The notes below the pieces were generated by a model. It searched no databases, was not told the origin of the DNA, and saw only the letters and a program-made list of their open reading frames with translations. DNA of 64,000 nucleotides from Phycisphaerales bacterium (GTDB lineage: Bacteria > Planctomycetota > Phycisphaerae > Phycisphaerales > UBA1924). The stretch covers positions 496,001 to 560,000 of the forward strand of contig JAJDDN010000008.1 in assembly GCA_029260295.1 (NCBI GenBank). Reading direction: 5' to 3'. The translations under genes and the position numbers were made by a program. Each line of letters opens with the position of its first letter. Within the stretch, counting starts at the first letter, position 1. Shown one piece after another: positions 1-8,833 of this stretch.

Positions 1-1155
1 TCGTTTGATCGCTTGGTCTATGGTGTCCATTTTTTTGCAGAACGCGAATCGTACAAACCCTGCCCCGTGCTCCGGGTGCTTATAGAACACGCTCGGTGGG
101 ATCGCGGCCACCCCAGCATGCTCCGGCAACCATGTGCACAGGTCAATGTCGGTCTTGAGCCCCAGCCGTTCGCTCACAGCATGGTGTTCAGCCATGATGA
201 AGTACGCGCCTTGGGGTGCATACACCTTGAATCCGAGCCCGCTCAATGCTTCGCTGAGTACGCTCCGGGTCTCGGTGTAGTGCTGTGAGATCCGATCAAT
301 TTCGTCCCTGGCGTTATCAAGTAGGGCAGCGGCCCCCATCTGCATTGGACCCGGGACCGAAAATGTAAGAAACTGATGAGCGGCCCGGATCCCTGCCGAG
401 AGTTCCGGCGGCGCAATCGCCCAGCCAACCTTCCAGCCAGTGAGCGAGAAGGTCTTACCGAGCGACGACATGACCACAGTCCGATCCCGCATACCATCGA
501 TGGTCGCGATGGATCGGTGGTAGTTTCCATCAAAGGTTAATCGTTCGTACACTTCATCGGAAAAGGCTAGGACATCGTGCTTTTTGCACAGATCTGCTAT
601 GAATACGAGTTGTGCATCGGTCATCACCATCCCGGTCGGATTGTGCGGCGTATTGACAAGTATCGCGCGGGTCTTGTCACTAAACACCGCTTTGAGGTCC
701 TCAAAGTCAAATGTAAACCCGCCATCCAATGGCTTGATCGTCACAAACTTTGGAGTCGCACCCGCCATGGCAACCGCGGCCCTATACGAATCATAAAACG
801 GCTCAAACAGGATTACTTCGTCGCCAGGATTGACCAATCCCAGCATGGACGCGGCGATCGCTTCGGTGCAGCCACTTGTGACGGTGATCTCGGTCGCAGG
901 GTCACAGGTGGCATCGTTGTAATCAGCAGACCACCGAGCGAGAGCCTCTCTGAGGACGGGAAGGCCCGCCAGCGGGGCATACTGATTCACCCCGTCTGAG
1001 ATCGCTTGCTGAGCGGCAATCTTTCCAAGATCTGGGCCATCAAAGTCAGGGAATCCCTGCGCGAGATTCACGGCCTTATGCATATTGGCCAATGCGGTCA
1101 TCGTTGTAAAAATGGTGGTACCAAAGGGCACAAATCGGGCGGCGGTCTGTGTCAT
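1..1155 (-). CDS. PLP-dependent aminotransferase, kynurenine/methionine type (3' end cut by window edge)
   Basis: The reading frame is open from an ATG at 1155 to the left edge, giving 385 residues, so only the last few codons should be missing. Class I/II aminotransferase landmarks are clear: NLAQGFPDFDGP near residue 30, NTPHNPTG in the middle (typical of kynurenine aminotransferase and the methionine aminotransferase YbdL), the Schiff-base lysine in SSLGKTFSLTGWKVGW, and a C-terminal VRFAFCKK where an arginine binds the substrate carboxylate. It should transfer the amino group of methionine, kynurenine or aromatic amino acids to a 2-oxoacid in the cytoplasm. The exact substrate cannot be told from sequence. 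It is transcribed leftwards, away from the tRNA gene. Confidence 0.9.
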   Translation of the reverse strand, partial: MTQTAARFVPFGTTIFTTMTALANMHKAVNLAQGFPDFDGPDLGKIAAQQAISDGVNQYAPLAGLPVLREALARWSADYNDATCDPATEITVTSGCTEAIAASMLGLVNPGDEVILFEPFYDSYRAAVAMAGATPKFVTIKPLDGGFTFDFEDLKAVFSDKTRAILVNTPHNPTGMVMTDAQLVFIADLCKKHDVLAFSDEVYERLTFDGNYHRSIATIDGMRDRTVVMSSLGKTFSLTGWKVGWAIAPPELSAGIRAAHQFLTFSVPGPMQMGAAALLDNARDEIDRISQHYTETRSVLSEALSGLGFKVYAPQGAYFIMAEHHAVSERLGLKTDIDLCTWLPEHAGVAAIPPSVFYKHPEHGAGFVRFAFCKKMDTIDQAIKR

Positions 1156-1255
1156 GACCACACGATAGTCTCATAAGAAGCGGCCTGGTGAATCTGGGCG
1201 GTTTTCGGGCTTTGACTTGACACCAACAATGGGAGGCCTAGGATTTTTCACCTTA

Positions 1256-1328
1256 TCCTCCGTAGCTCAATTGGTAGAGCGAGCGGCTGTTAACCGCTAG
1301 GTCGCTGGTTCGAATCCAGCCGGAGGAG
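1256..1328 (+). tRNA. tRNA-Asn (anticodon GTT)
   Basis: The cloverleaf folds by eye. The acceptor stem TCCTCCG pairs with CGGAGGA, the D arm is GCTC/GAGC, the anticodon stem is AGCGG/CCGCT around loop CTGTTAA (anticodon GTT, Asn), and the T arm is GCTGG-TTCGAAT-CCAGC. The discriminator base is G, and the 3' CCA is not encoded and must be added enzymatically. A strong terminator follows about 20 bases downstream, so it appears to be a single-gene transcript. Confidence 0.97.
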
Positions 1329-1348
1329 TTTCTAACTTTCGTTTCATA

Positions 1349-1373
1349 AGACCTGATTTACAGGTCTTTTTTT
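1349..1373 (+). terminator. Rho-independent terminator of tRNA-Asn
   Basis: The perfect 7-bp stem AGACCTG / CAGGTCT has a 5-base loop and is followed by an unbroken run of T. It ends the tRNA transcript. Confidence 0.9.
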
Positions 1374-1439
1374 ATGCCAATGACCAACTGCCTATTGGTC
1401 GCGCAGACTTGCTCAGATCATCTACAAGTTGAAACGCGA

Positions 1440-2918
1440 TTAAGATTGAGTGCTTGCGCAGTCGCCTGACTTCTTTTTGACAACGATATTGTCTTGAGGC
1501 ATCAGGTATTCGATGACATCGAGAGCTGAGTACGAAGTTGCACCGGGCTTGAGGAATCGAGCGGTATCAGCCACATCGTCACCAGAGGTAATCAGCGGCT
1601 TCTCTAGGGATCCGTCTTGCTGAATCTGCCCGAGGCTGATATTTGACAGCAGCCCGTTGCAGACGCACTTGCGTCCGACAGTGTCCTCTAGATTTCCACC
1701 TTTTTTGATGTAGTCATCAACAGGTTCCGATGGGCAACGCCAGCCGACCTTGCCGTTGTTTTTTTTGTACGCATGCCGAAGATAACCGAGGTCACAGATT
1801 CGATCTCGGGCTTCGTATGTTGTCTGGTCTGAATGGGTGCCATCCATTTCTAGCACCTTGAATGGGAAGCCGGTTGGCGATGCGACAGGATCAGTAAAGA
1901 CCTGGGCGTTCCCGTTAATACTCATCTGGACTGAGGCGTCCCGGAGTTCTGGGGCAAGTCCTGATTCTTCACAGAACGCGAATGCTGTCCCGACCTGAAC
2001 GCCAGCTGCACCAGATTTCAGTGCTTCGGTAATGCGTTCGGGTTCGGCGTAGGAACCCGCGAGCCAGAATGGGAGCCCGAGTGCTTCGATTGCTTTGAGA
2101 TCGCATGCGTCACGGTCGCCGTAGACGGGTTCTCCCTCGATGCTCAGTTGCATCTTGCCACGAGGCGGGGCGTTGTGGCCCCCTGCTGTTGGGCCTTCGA
2201 TAATAAACCCGTTCACTTTGCCGCTGGCTTTGCGTGAAAGCATGCTGGCGAGAGTTGCAGAGGACACAATCGCCAAGAAATCAGGGCGTTCGATATCGGG
2301 AACTTGTCCATCGCAGAACTCGTTGGGATCAAAGTATGTCGAGAAAGATTCGCCGGCATCGGCACCTTGAACATCGATTTTTAGTTCGACTGGTTCTTTG
2401 TTGGCCAAACGATCGAGGATACCAGGGATTGCTTTTGGGATTCCAGCACCCATGAGCACATAGGAAACCCCTGCGAGCATGGCGCCGAACATCGAGGGTA
2501 GGTTCGGAACCTGAATTTTCTCGAGGTAGTTGATGCCGACTGGCCCGTCATGCCCTTCCTTGGCTAGGAATACCTCGACGAAGTTCGATGCGACAAGCAG
2601 TTCTTCGAGCAGCTTCGATGGTTTCATGCTCGGGACAGGTTTGGGTTTGAATGGTTTGTCCGCGTCTTTGCCGCCCTCAATGAAATAGCGATCGATTATT
2701 CGCTGGGCAACATCTGGTATTGGGAAGTGGCTCAGGGCTCTACGCATATGGCCGCCCGGGTCACCGACCTGAAGACGGCGGGCTAGAAGCACATCAAGCG
2801 CGGTCCCGGAGACCACACCGAGTTGCCCGGCTTTAGAGACTGCATTAGCGAGGGTCCAGCTGGAGATGCCAGCGCCCATGCCGCCTTGAATGATAATTGG
2901 GAGTGGAGCGGTTGTCAT
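1440..2918 (-). CDS. Nitronate monooxygenase / 2-nitropropane dioxygenase family protein
   Basis: This 492-residue FMN-dependent TIM-barrel protein opens with PIIIQGGMGAGISSW, the start of the first barrel strand in the NPD family. In the middle it has GPTAGGHNAP, the FMN-phosphate and catalytic-loop signature, followed by GLPFWLAGSYAEPE and GAAGVQVGTAFAFCEES. These segments match nitronate monooxygenases and the related PfaD/FabK-like flavoproteins. It is longer than the usual 320-360 residues, with an extra C-terminal part carrying a cysteine pair in RKCVCNGLL. That part is typical of a longer subfamily whose substrate I do not know. It likely oxidises an alkyl nitronate or acts as a flavin oxidoreductase. 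It is monocistronic, with rhlE upstream on the same strand behind a hairpin. Confidence 0.85.
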   Translation of the reverse strand: MTTAPLPIIIQGGMGAGISSWTLANAVSKAGQLGVVSGTALDVLLARRLQVGDPGGHMRRALSHFPIPDVAQRIIDRYFIEGGKDADKPFKPKPVPSMKPSKLLEELLVASNFVEVFLAKEGHDGPVGINYLEKIQVPNLPSMFGAMLAGVSYVLMGAGIPKAIPGILDRLANKEPVELKIDVQGADAGESFSTYFDPNEFCDGQVPDIERPDFLAIVSSATLASMLSRKASGKVNGFIIEGPTAGGHNAPPRGKMQLSIEGEPVYGDRDACDLKAIEALGLPFWLAGSYAEPERITEALKSGAAGVQVGTAFAFCEESGLAPELRDASVQMSINGNAQVFTDPVASPTGFPFKVLEMDGTHSDQTTYEARDRICDLGYLRHAYKKNNGKVGWRCPSEPVDDYIKKGGNLEDTVGRKCVCNGLLSNISLGQIQQDGSLEKPLITSGDDVADTARFLKPGATSYSALDVIEYLMPQDNIVVKKKSGDCASTQS

Positions 2919-2945
2919 GTGAGGTTATCGTAGCCCAGTAATGAA

Positions 2946-2966
2946 CAAAGGCCCCGTTTGGGGCCC
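2946..2966 (-). terminator. Probable terminator downstream of rhlE
   Basis: The inverted repeat GGCCCC / GGGGCC around a 4-base loop is followed, in the minus direction, by TTTG. The U-tract is short, so termination may be weak. Confidence 0.5.
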
Positions 2967-3004
2967 AGTTGCTCACAAGTTGCTGTAGGGTGGATTTTCG
3001 GTAT

Positions 3005-4558
3005 TTACCACTGGCCGCTCACGGACTTATTGCCACGGGAGGCCCCAGGGTGACCGCCCTTGATTGCGGATTTTTTGACTCGCCCGGTGGGGCTAGCCTT
3101 GTTGGTCTTGCCAGGGAATGAGCCGCTCGGTTTCCCGCCGGCATTCGCAGTCTGCTTCCCGCCCGGCTTTCCACCCGGTTTTCCTCCGGGCTTGCCACCG
3201 GGTTTCCCGCTTGAACTCTTGGCATACTTTGGCTTCCCAGAGAATCCGCCAGAGTTGCTGCTGTTTGAGCCTCCTGAACGCTGCTTGCCAAACCGGCTGT
3301 TTGGCTTGTTCTTGCGGAAGCCGCCCTGGTGGTTTTTGGAAGGTGCACGCCGGGCTGATGGTGGCGGAGCATCGAATGTGAGGTCCGTATTTCCACTGCC
3401 GATCTCGATCTTGATCTTGGTCCGGCGTTCAATCGCTCGGTAGATTCCGATCTCGCTGTGATCACAGAATGAGAGGGCGATCCCCGATGCCCCGGCCCGA
3501 GCCGTCCGGCCGATCCGGTGGACATAGGTTTCAGGATCGATTGGCATATCGAAGTTCACAACATGCGTGATGTCGTCCACATCGATACCGCGTGAAGCGA
3601 TGTCAGTCGCGACGAGGACTTGAGTAGCCCCGGTCTTGAATCGACGCATGGTGCGGGTCCGCGCGTTCTGGGTCTTGTTGCCATGGATCGCTTCGGCGTT
3701 GATGTCCGAATGACGCAGGAACTTGACGAGCTTGTCGGCCCCGTGTTTGGTGCGGGTAAAGACAAGGGCACGCCCGACATCATTCCCCAGAAGCAACCGC
3801 TCAAGCAGTACAGGCTTGTTCTGACGCTCGACTAAATAAATCTTTTGTGCGATCAGTTCAGCGGTTGATGATTCAGGAGCGGTTTCGATGGTCTCTGGTT
3901 CAAAGAGGATCGAGTCGGCCAGTTGGCGGATCTCTCTTGAAACTGTTGCCGAGAAGAACAGCGTCTGGCGTTGCTCTGGCATCATGTCGATGACCTTGCG
4001 GATGTCATTGATAAAGCCCATGTCGAGCATCCGGTCCGCCTCGTCGAGGACGAGTGTTTCGACCCGGCTCAGGTCGATGTGACCCTGATTGATCAGGTCA
4101 AGCAGGCGGCCTGGGGTGGCCACAAGGACATCAATGCCGGCGCGAAGCTCGCGGACCTGCTTGCTCTGGCTGACGCCACCAAAGACCACAGAATGGCGGA
4201 GGTGAAGATTACGGCCGTATCCAATAAAGCTCTCATAAATCTGCATTGCGAGTTCACGAGTTGGGCAGAGAATAAGTGCGCGGGGGGGACGCCCGTGCCC
4301 ACCGTTTCTGGTGTGCTTAGATTTCTTGTTCCGGAACTGCTGCGGCTGATCAACCGGCTCGTTCTGAGACAATCGGTTGAGGATCGGCAGCGCAAAGGCA
4401 CAGGTCTTGCCTGTACCAGTCTGGGCACAGCCGAGGACATCGCGGCCCTGGAGAGCGACAGGTATAGCTTGCGCCTGGATAGGAGTCGCAGTGGTATAAC
4501 CCTTATCGGCTACCGCGCGAACGATGGACTCTGAGAGTCCCAGTTCATTGAAGTTCAT
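3005..4558 (-). CDS. rhlE: DEAD-box ATP-dependent RNA helicase, RhlE type
   Basis: I start the protein at the ATG at 4558 (MNFNELGLSE), giving 517 residues. The frame runs upstream to 4624, but those 22 residues do not resemble the family. Motifs are in order: Q motif TPIQAQAIP (near 25), Walker A AQTGTGKT (45-52), PTRELA (99-104), DEAD (172-175), SAT (about 204), and the helicase-C motifs VATDIASRGIDV and HRIGRTARAG. The RecA-like core ends near residue 385. It is followed by a disordered basic Gly/Ser/Lys-rich tail with perfect GKPG repeats, expected to bind RNA nonspecifically. Likely roles are ribosome assembly, RNA turnover and cold adaptation in the cytoplasm. Confidence 0.95.
   Translation of the reverse strand: MNFNELGLSESIVRAVADKGYTTATPIQAQAIPVALQGRDVLGCAQTGTGKTCAFALPILNRLSQNEPVDQPQQFRNKKSKHTRNGGHGRPPRALILCPTRELAMQIYESFIGYGRNLHLRHSVVFGGVSQSKQVRELRAGIDVLVATPGRLLDLINQGHIDLSRVETLVLDEADRMLDMGFINDIRKVIDMMPEQRQTLFFSATVSREIRQLADSILFEPETIETAPESSTAELIAQKIYLVERQNKPVLLERLLLGNDVGRALVFTRTKHGADKLVKFLRHSDINAEAIHGNKTQNARTRTMRRFKTGATQVLVATDIASRGIDVDDITHVVNFDMPIDPETYVHRIGRTARAGASGIALSFCDHSEIGIYRAIERRTKIKIEIGSGNTDLTFDAPPPSARRAPSKNHQGGFRKNKPNSRFGKQRSGGSNSSNSGGFSGKPKYAKSSSGKPGGKPGGKPGGKPGGKQTANAGGKPSGSFPGKTNKASPTGRVKKSAIKGGHPGASRGNKSVSGQW
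3160..3208 (-). repeat. Tandem 12-bp repeat in the rhlE tail
   Basis: About four imperfect 12-bp units encode successive GGKP tetrapeptides. The third codon positions differ between copies, so the protein repeat is kept while the DNA has drifted. It is part of the helicase C-terminal RNA-binding tail, not a separate element. Confidence 0.75.
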
Positions 4559-4890
4559 ATTGTGTTGTTTTTTCTTTGTCCGGAGTGATCGGGCATCGGG
4601 TTCCCGCGAATACCGGAATGTCACTCGACGCCTGATGCGAAGAAAGCAATGTCACCGGCGTGAATATGTGATCTGCGATCCCGATAGGCCACAGAGTCGG
4701 GAAGATTAGGCCCCAAACCTCGGGAAGTCCAGTTTTGGCAATGAGATATGTCTGCTACCGTGCCTCTGAAGCATGGGCTGATATGTCTATTAATCCCATT
4801 TTAGGTTGATTCCGAGGCATTGATTGGCGATTTCTGGTACACTCTCGGATTGCCCCCCAAGTTGATAGAGTGGGCATCGGAAGGAAGAAA
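4559..4890. other. Divergent intergenic region, rhlE / preA
   Basis: These 332 bases have no gene. They should hold both the rhlE promoter (leftward) and the preA promoter (rightward). TACACT at about 4837 is a possible -10 hexamer for preA, but I see no well-placed -35 box. The purine-rich GGAAGGAAG just before 4891 is the preA ribosome binding site. I see no riboswitch or other structure. Confidence 0.5.
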
Positions 4891-6051
4891 ATGGCAGATC
4901 TCAGTGTCGTAGTCGATGGACTCAAACTCCCAAACCCGTTCGTCATCGGCTCTGGCCCTCCCGGCACCAACGCTAATGTCATCGGAAAGGCCTTCGACGA
5001 GAACTGGGGAGCCGTCATCTGCAAAACCGTCAGCTTGGACGCCTCTAAGGTCGTCAATGTCGCTCCACGCTATGCACGCATGAGAGCTCAAGGGACCAAG
5101 GAGGTCATCGGGTGGCAGAACATCGAGCTGATTTCTGATCGTTCCTTCGAGGTCTGGGAAGACGAGTTCAAGAAGATCAAGGACAAGTACCCAGACCGGA
5201 TCCTGATTGCTTCGATCATGGAAGAGTACAACAAAGAAGCGTGGATCGAGATCGTTGAACGCTGCCAAGCCTGTGGCGTCGATGCATTCGAACTCAACTT
5301 CTCCTGCCCCCACGGCATGCCCGAACGCAAAATGGGTGCCGCGATGGGCCAAGACCCTGAACTCCTCGAAGAGGTCTGCGGCTGGGTCAACGGAGCGGCG
5401 ACCATTCCTGTCTGGGCCAAGATGACCCCGAACATCACGCACATCGAAGACCCAGCAAGATCGGCGCTCAAAGCCGGGTGCGAGGGAATCGCGGCGATCA
5501 ACACAATTCTGAGTGTGATGGGGGTGAACCTTGAAACACTCCGCCCCGAACCCACCGTCGAAGGTCATTCCGTTCCAGGCGGATATTCATGCAAAGCGGT
5601 CCGCCCGATCGCGCTGCGGATGGTCATGGAACTGGCCACCATGATGTACGGCAAAGGCGATGGTGATGAAAAAAACGAAGGCGAATACATGGACCGATCA
5701 CTCTCAGCGATCGGCGGGGTTGAAACTGGCGATGACGCTGCCCAGTTCATCTTGCTTGGTGCTTCGACTGTTCAGGTCTGCACGGGCGTGATGATCCATG
5801 GCTACAAAATGGCCGGTCGTATGTGCGAAGAACTCAGCGCCTTTATGGACAAGCACGATTTCAAAACCATCGAGGAGTTCAGGGGCCACTCTCTTAAGTA
5901 CTTCACGACCCACATGGATCTGGTTCAAAGGCAGAAGGACGCCAAGGCCGAGAAGAAGGCCGCCAAAGAGGGCATGGTCACCAAGGACACCGCTTGGGAA
6001 GGCGACAAGTTCGTCGAGCAATCCAACAAGCTGGTCGCCAACGACGATTGA
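4891..6051 (+). CDS. preA: Dihydropyrimidine dehydrogenase catalytic subunit, PreA-like, without the ferredoxin domain
   Basis: I choose the ATG at 4891 (MADLSVVVDG, 386 residues) because GGAAGGAAG precedes it. The frame opens with a GTG at 4870. It is an FMN TIM-barrel of the PreA/DPYD and class 1 dihydroorotate dehydrogenase superfamily: LPNPFVIGSGPPG, NFSCPHGMPERKMG followed by GQDPELLEEVCGWV, AKMTPNITHI, and GIAAINTI. It should reduce uracil or thymine to the dihydropyrimidine, step one of reductive pyrimidine catabolism. The loop cysteine I recall in the mammalian enzyme is Met here (GAAMGQDPEL). The protein ends in a Lys/Ala-rich tail and lacks the two C-terminal 4Fe-4S motifs of E. coli PreA, and no PreT partner is nearby. 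It is convergent with the dihydropyrimidinase operon, 15 bp apart. A dihydroorotate dehydrogenase role is less likely given the context. Confidence 0.85.
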   Translation: MADLSVVVDGLKLPNPFVIGSGPPGTNANVIGKAFDENWGAVICKTVSLDASKVVNVAPRYARMRAQGTKEVIGWQNIELISDRSFEVWEDEFKKIKDKYPDRILIASIMEEYNKEAWIEIVERCQACGVDAFELNFSCPHGMPERKMGAAMGQDPELLEEVCGWVNGAATIPVWAKMTPNITHIEDPARSALKAGCEGIAAINTILSVMGVNLETLRPEPTVEGHSVPGGYSCKAVRPIALRMVMELATMMYGKGDGDEKNEGEYMDRSLSAIGGVETGDDAAQFILLGASTVQVCTGVMIHGYKMAGRMCEELSAFMDKHDFKTIEEFRGHSLKYFTTHMDLVQRQKDAKAEKKAAKEGMVTKDTAWEGDKFVEQSNKLVANDD

Positions 6052-6066
6052 TCCGTATGATATAAA

Positions 6067-7461
6067 TCAAAAGTGCGTCGGCTTGCGTTTGAGGAGTTGC
6101 CCACGCCCGACGGTGCCAACAAACTCGCCGTCGCGTGCTTGAACTTGGCCTCGGACGGTGACGACCGATGATCGCCCGGTGAGTTCCCAGCCTTCGTAGG
6201 CGTTGTAGTCGATCTTGGAATAGCTGCTGTCCACGCTGAGCGTGTGCTTGCAGTTGGGGTCGTAGATGACCAGATCTGCATCTGCACCAACGCTGATCGA
6301 TCCCTTGCGTGGGTAGAGCCCAAAGATCTGCGCGGCTTTGGTGGAACAGGTGCTCACCATGGTGTTGAGGTCGATCTTCCCGGCGAGTACGCCGAAGGTG
6401 TGGATCAAGTCAACGCGTTCTTGGACAGAAGGGATGCCGTTCGGTATCTTGGTGAATGCCTCGGTGCCCATGTCTTTTTGACCAACGAAATTGAACGGCG
6501 CGTGGTCGGTGCCGATCGTTGAGATTGCTCCGGATTTGAGTCCGTTCCAGAGCACATCCTGATTGCTTTTCTCACGCAGCGGCGGGGACATGACATACTT
6601 GGCACCTACGAAGTCGGCCTGCTGGGCGTAGGTTTCGTCGAGAATCAGATGCGGCGCGACCGCCTCGACCCAGATGTTGACGCCACGGAGCTGGGCAGCA
6701 ACGGCCGCTTTCACTGCTGGTGCGCACGAAGTGTGGACCGCATAGATATGGGCCCCGGTGAGCTCGGCGAAGGTCGATAAGTGATGCACACCCTCGGCTT
6801 CAACGCATACGGGCCGCGATGGCTCGTGCCACTCTGGCCCGGTTTTGCCCTCGCTAATAAGCTTGGTTTGCATCGCGTCAATCGCGTCGGCGTTCTCGCA
6901 GTGGGCGGTGGTGATGACGCCGAGGTCTTTGGCCATCGTGAGCAGATCAAAAAGATCAGAGTCGTCAAGATTCAATGCTCCCTTGTAGGCAAGGAAGATT
7001 TTGAATGAAGCAATCCCATAATCGGCGACGATTTGTTTGAGTTGATCCTGAGCGAGATCGTCAAAGCGGACGACCGCCATATGGAAGGTGTAATCCACCG
7101 CCGATGCCGGGGACGCGAGATCGTTCCATTCGTTGAACGCGGCCAGTGGTTCATCGTTCGGCCCGGGGCAGATCATTTCGATAAGCGTGGTGGTGCCGCC
7201 AACCAAAGCTGCTTTGGATGCGGACTCATGGTCGTCGATCGCGTTGGAACCCATGAACGGCAGGTGGATATGCACATGCGGGTCAATAAATCCCGGGAAG
7301 ACATACTTACCCACTGCATCAATGACTTCGGTGCCGCTCGGGAGCGACGAGGCGTCAATTCCCGCTTCGATGCGGCTGATCGATTCACCCTCGCAGTAAA
7401 TGTCCGCACAATAATCGTCGGTCGCTGTGATGATCCGTCCGTTCTTGATGAGCAATGGCAT
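6067..7461 (-). CDS. hydA: Dihydropyrimidinase / D-hydantoinase
   Basis: This 464-residue amidohydrolase-superfamily enzyme hydrolyses dihydrouracil or dihydrothymine to N-carbamoyl-beta-alanine (or the isobutyrate analogue), the second step of the pathway. The first metal ligands are in DPHVHIHLPFMG (HxH, near residue 60), the lysine expected to be carbamylated and bridge the two zinc ions is in SFKIFLAYKG (near 150), further His ligands follow in TAHCEN and the segment HTSCAP, and the catalytic Asp lies in GTDHAPF (near 320). Length is normal for the family. It is the last gene of a five-gene leftward operon, 10 bp after the aminotransferase gene. Confidence 0.95.
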   Translation of the reverse strand: MPLLIKNGRIITATDDYCADIYCEGESISRIEAGIDASSLPSGTEVIDAVGKYVFPGFIDPHVHIHLPFMGSNAIDDHESASKAALVGGTTTLIEMICPGPNDEPLAAFNEWNDLASPASAVDYTFHMAVVRFDDLAQDQLKQIVADYGIASFKIFLAYKGALNLDDSDLFDLLTMAKDLGVITTAHCENADAIDAMQTKLISEGKTGPEWHEPSRPVCVEAEGVHHLSTFAELTGAHIYAVHTSCAPAVKAAVAAQLRGVNIWVEAVAPHLILDETYAQQADFVGAKYVMSPPLREKSNQDVLWNGLKSGAISTIGTDHAPFNFVGQKDMGTEAFTKIPNGIPSVQERVDLIHTFGVLAGKIDLNTMVSTCSTKAAQIFGLYPRKGSISVGADADLVIYDPNCKHTLSVDSSYSKIDYNAYEGWELTGRSSVVTVRGQVQARDGEFVGTVGRGQLLKRKPTHF

Positions 7462-7471
7462 GGAATCTTCC

Positions 7472-8833
7472 TTATTTGGCGGTTTGGGTGAACGCCATAT
7501 CGAGTACGCGGATCATGAAATCAACATCTTCGCGGGTGATACACATCGGTGGTTTGATACGGAGGACATTGCCGTAGAGACCGCCCTTTCCGATAAGCAA
7601 TCCGAGGTCTTTGGCTTTCTCGAACACATCCGCGCACATCGCCGATGCGGGTGCTTTGGTGGTGTGGTCTTCGACCAACTCGACGCCGATCATCAGGCCT
7701 TTGCCACGAACATCACCGATGCAGTCATGGCGGGATTGCAGATCACGGAGGCCTTCCATGAGGTAGCCGCCGATTTCGAGTGCGCGTTTCTGGATATTTT
7801 CACTCAACATGATGTCGAGCGTGGCCTCGCACTGGGCCATCGAGACAGGGTTGCCGCCGAAGGTGTTGAAGTGGAGGCGTTGGGCCATCGTTTGGGCGAT
7901 GTCGGCGCGGGTGACGACGGCACCACACGGGGCACCATTGCCCATGCCTTTGGCCATCGTGACGATGTCGGGGGTGACGCCTTGGTTCTCGAAACCCCAG
8001 AACTTGGTGCCTGTGCGGCCGAATCCGGTCTGGACTTCGTCAGAAATACACAAGCCGCCCGCATCGCGTACGGACTTGTATACATGCTGCAAATAGCCGT
8101 CGGGGAGTTCTACGGTTCCGCCGACGCCCTGGATCGGCTCTGCAATGAACGCGGCAACTTGGCCGGGCGTGCTGAACTTAATGACTTCGTCAAGATCTTC
8201 AGCATACTTCCTGCCCGCGTCTGGATCGTCGTATCCGAACGGGCCGCGGTACATATCAGGACATTTGGCGTGGTGGATCCCGAAGCCCTGAGGCACAGGA
8301 GTTTTCCATGTGTTGAGTGCTGTCAACCCCATCGCCGATGGGGACATGCCGTGGTAGGCGTTACGGAGTGCGAGGATGTCGTAGTTGCCGGTGAACGCGC
8401 GGGCCATGAGCAACGCGAGGTCGTTGGACTCTGAACCAGAGTTTGTGAAGTAGCACACGCTGAGCCCGGAGTCTTTGGGGAATGTGCCGGCGAGTTTCTT
8501 GGCGTACTGGGCGATGTTCGGATGAAGGTAGATCGTGGTCGTGTGTTGGAAGCGTTCGTTTTGCTCGCGCACGGCCTCGATGACTTTCGGATGACAGTGT
8601 CCGACCGAAACCGTCACGATCCCAGCGAAACCATCGAGGTACCGCTTGCCCGTCTCGTCGAAGAGGTACTGCATCGAACCCTCGACGATCATGACGGGGT
8701 CTTTGTAATACATCAGGATTGCGGGCGAGAGAAACTCTTGCCGCACCGCGAGCGTCTCGGCCTTTGAAAGACCGGTGTAGGGCACCGGGGAATGGTCGTA
8801 GGCAGGAAGCGTTGGAGTGGTTTGTGTGGTCAT
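7472..8833 (-). CDS. Class III aminotransferase, probable beta-alanine aminotransferase of pyrimidine catabolism
   Basis: This 453-residue PLP enzyme of the AGXT2 / beta-alanine:pyruvate transaminase group carries FTNSGSESNDLALLMAR (cofactor phosphate binding), SDEVQTGFGRTG (Asp contacting the pyridine nitrogen), and the Schiff-base lysine in VTMAKGMGNGAPCGAVV. Its start codon overlaps the stop of the upstream permease gene by 4 bp (ATGA), indicating translational coupling. Placed between beta-ureidopropionase and dihydropyrimidinase, it most likely converts beta-alanine (and 3-aminoisobutyrate) to malonate semialdehyde (and methylmalonate semialdehyde), feeding the dehydrogenase at the operon's start. 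Substrate choice is inferred from context only. Confidence 0.9.
   Translation of the reverse strand: MTTQTTPTLPAYDHSPVPYTGLSKAETLAVRQEFLSPAILMYYKDPVMIVEGSMQYLFDETGKRYLDGFAGIVTVSVGHCHPKVIEAVREQNERFQHTTTIYLHPNIAQYAKKLAGTFPKDSGLSVCYFTNSGSESNDLALLMARAFTGNYDILALRNAYHGMSPSAMGLTALNTWKTPVPQGFGIHHAKCPDMYRGPFGYDDPDAGRKYAEDLDEVIKFSTPGQVAAFIAEPIQGVGGTVELPDGYLQHVYKSVRDAGGLCISDEVQTGFGRTGTKFWGFENQGVTPDIVTMAKGMGNGAPCGAVVTRADIAQTMAQRLHFNTFGGNPVSMAQCEATLDIMLSENIQKRALEIGGYLMEGLRDLQSRHDCIGDVRGKGLMIGVELVEDHTTKAPASAMCADVFEKAKDLGLLIGKGGLYGNVLRIKPPMCITREDVDFMIRVLDMAFTQTAK

Noticed and set aside
4801-5568. 255-residue minus-strand open frame opposite preA
   Set aside because: It is a shadow of the well-conserved preA frame, with no family resemblance and no ribosome site.
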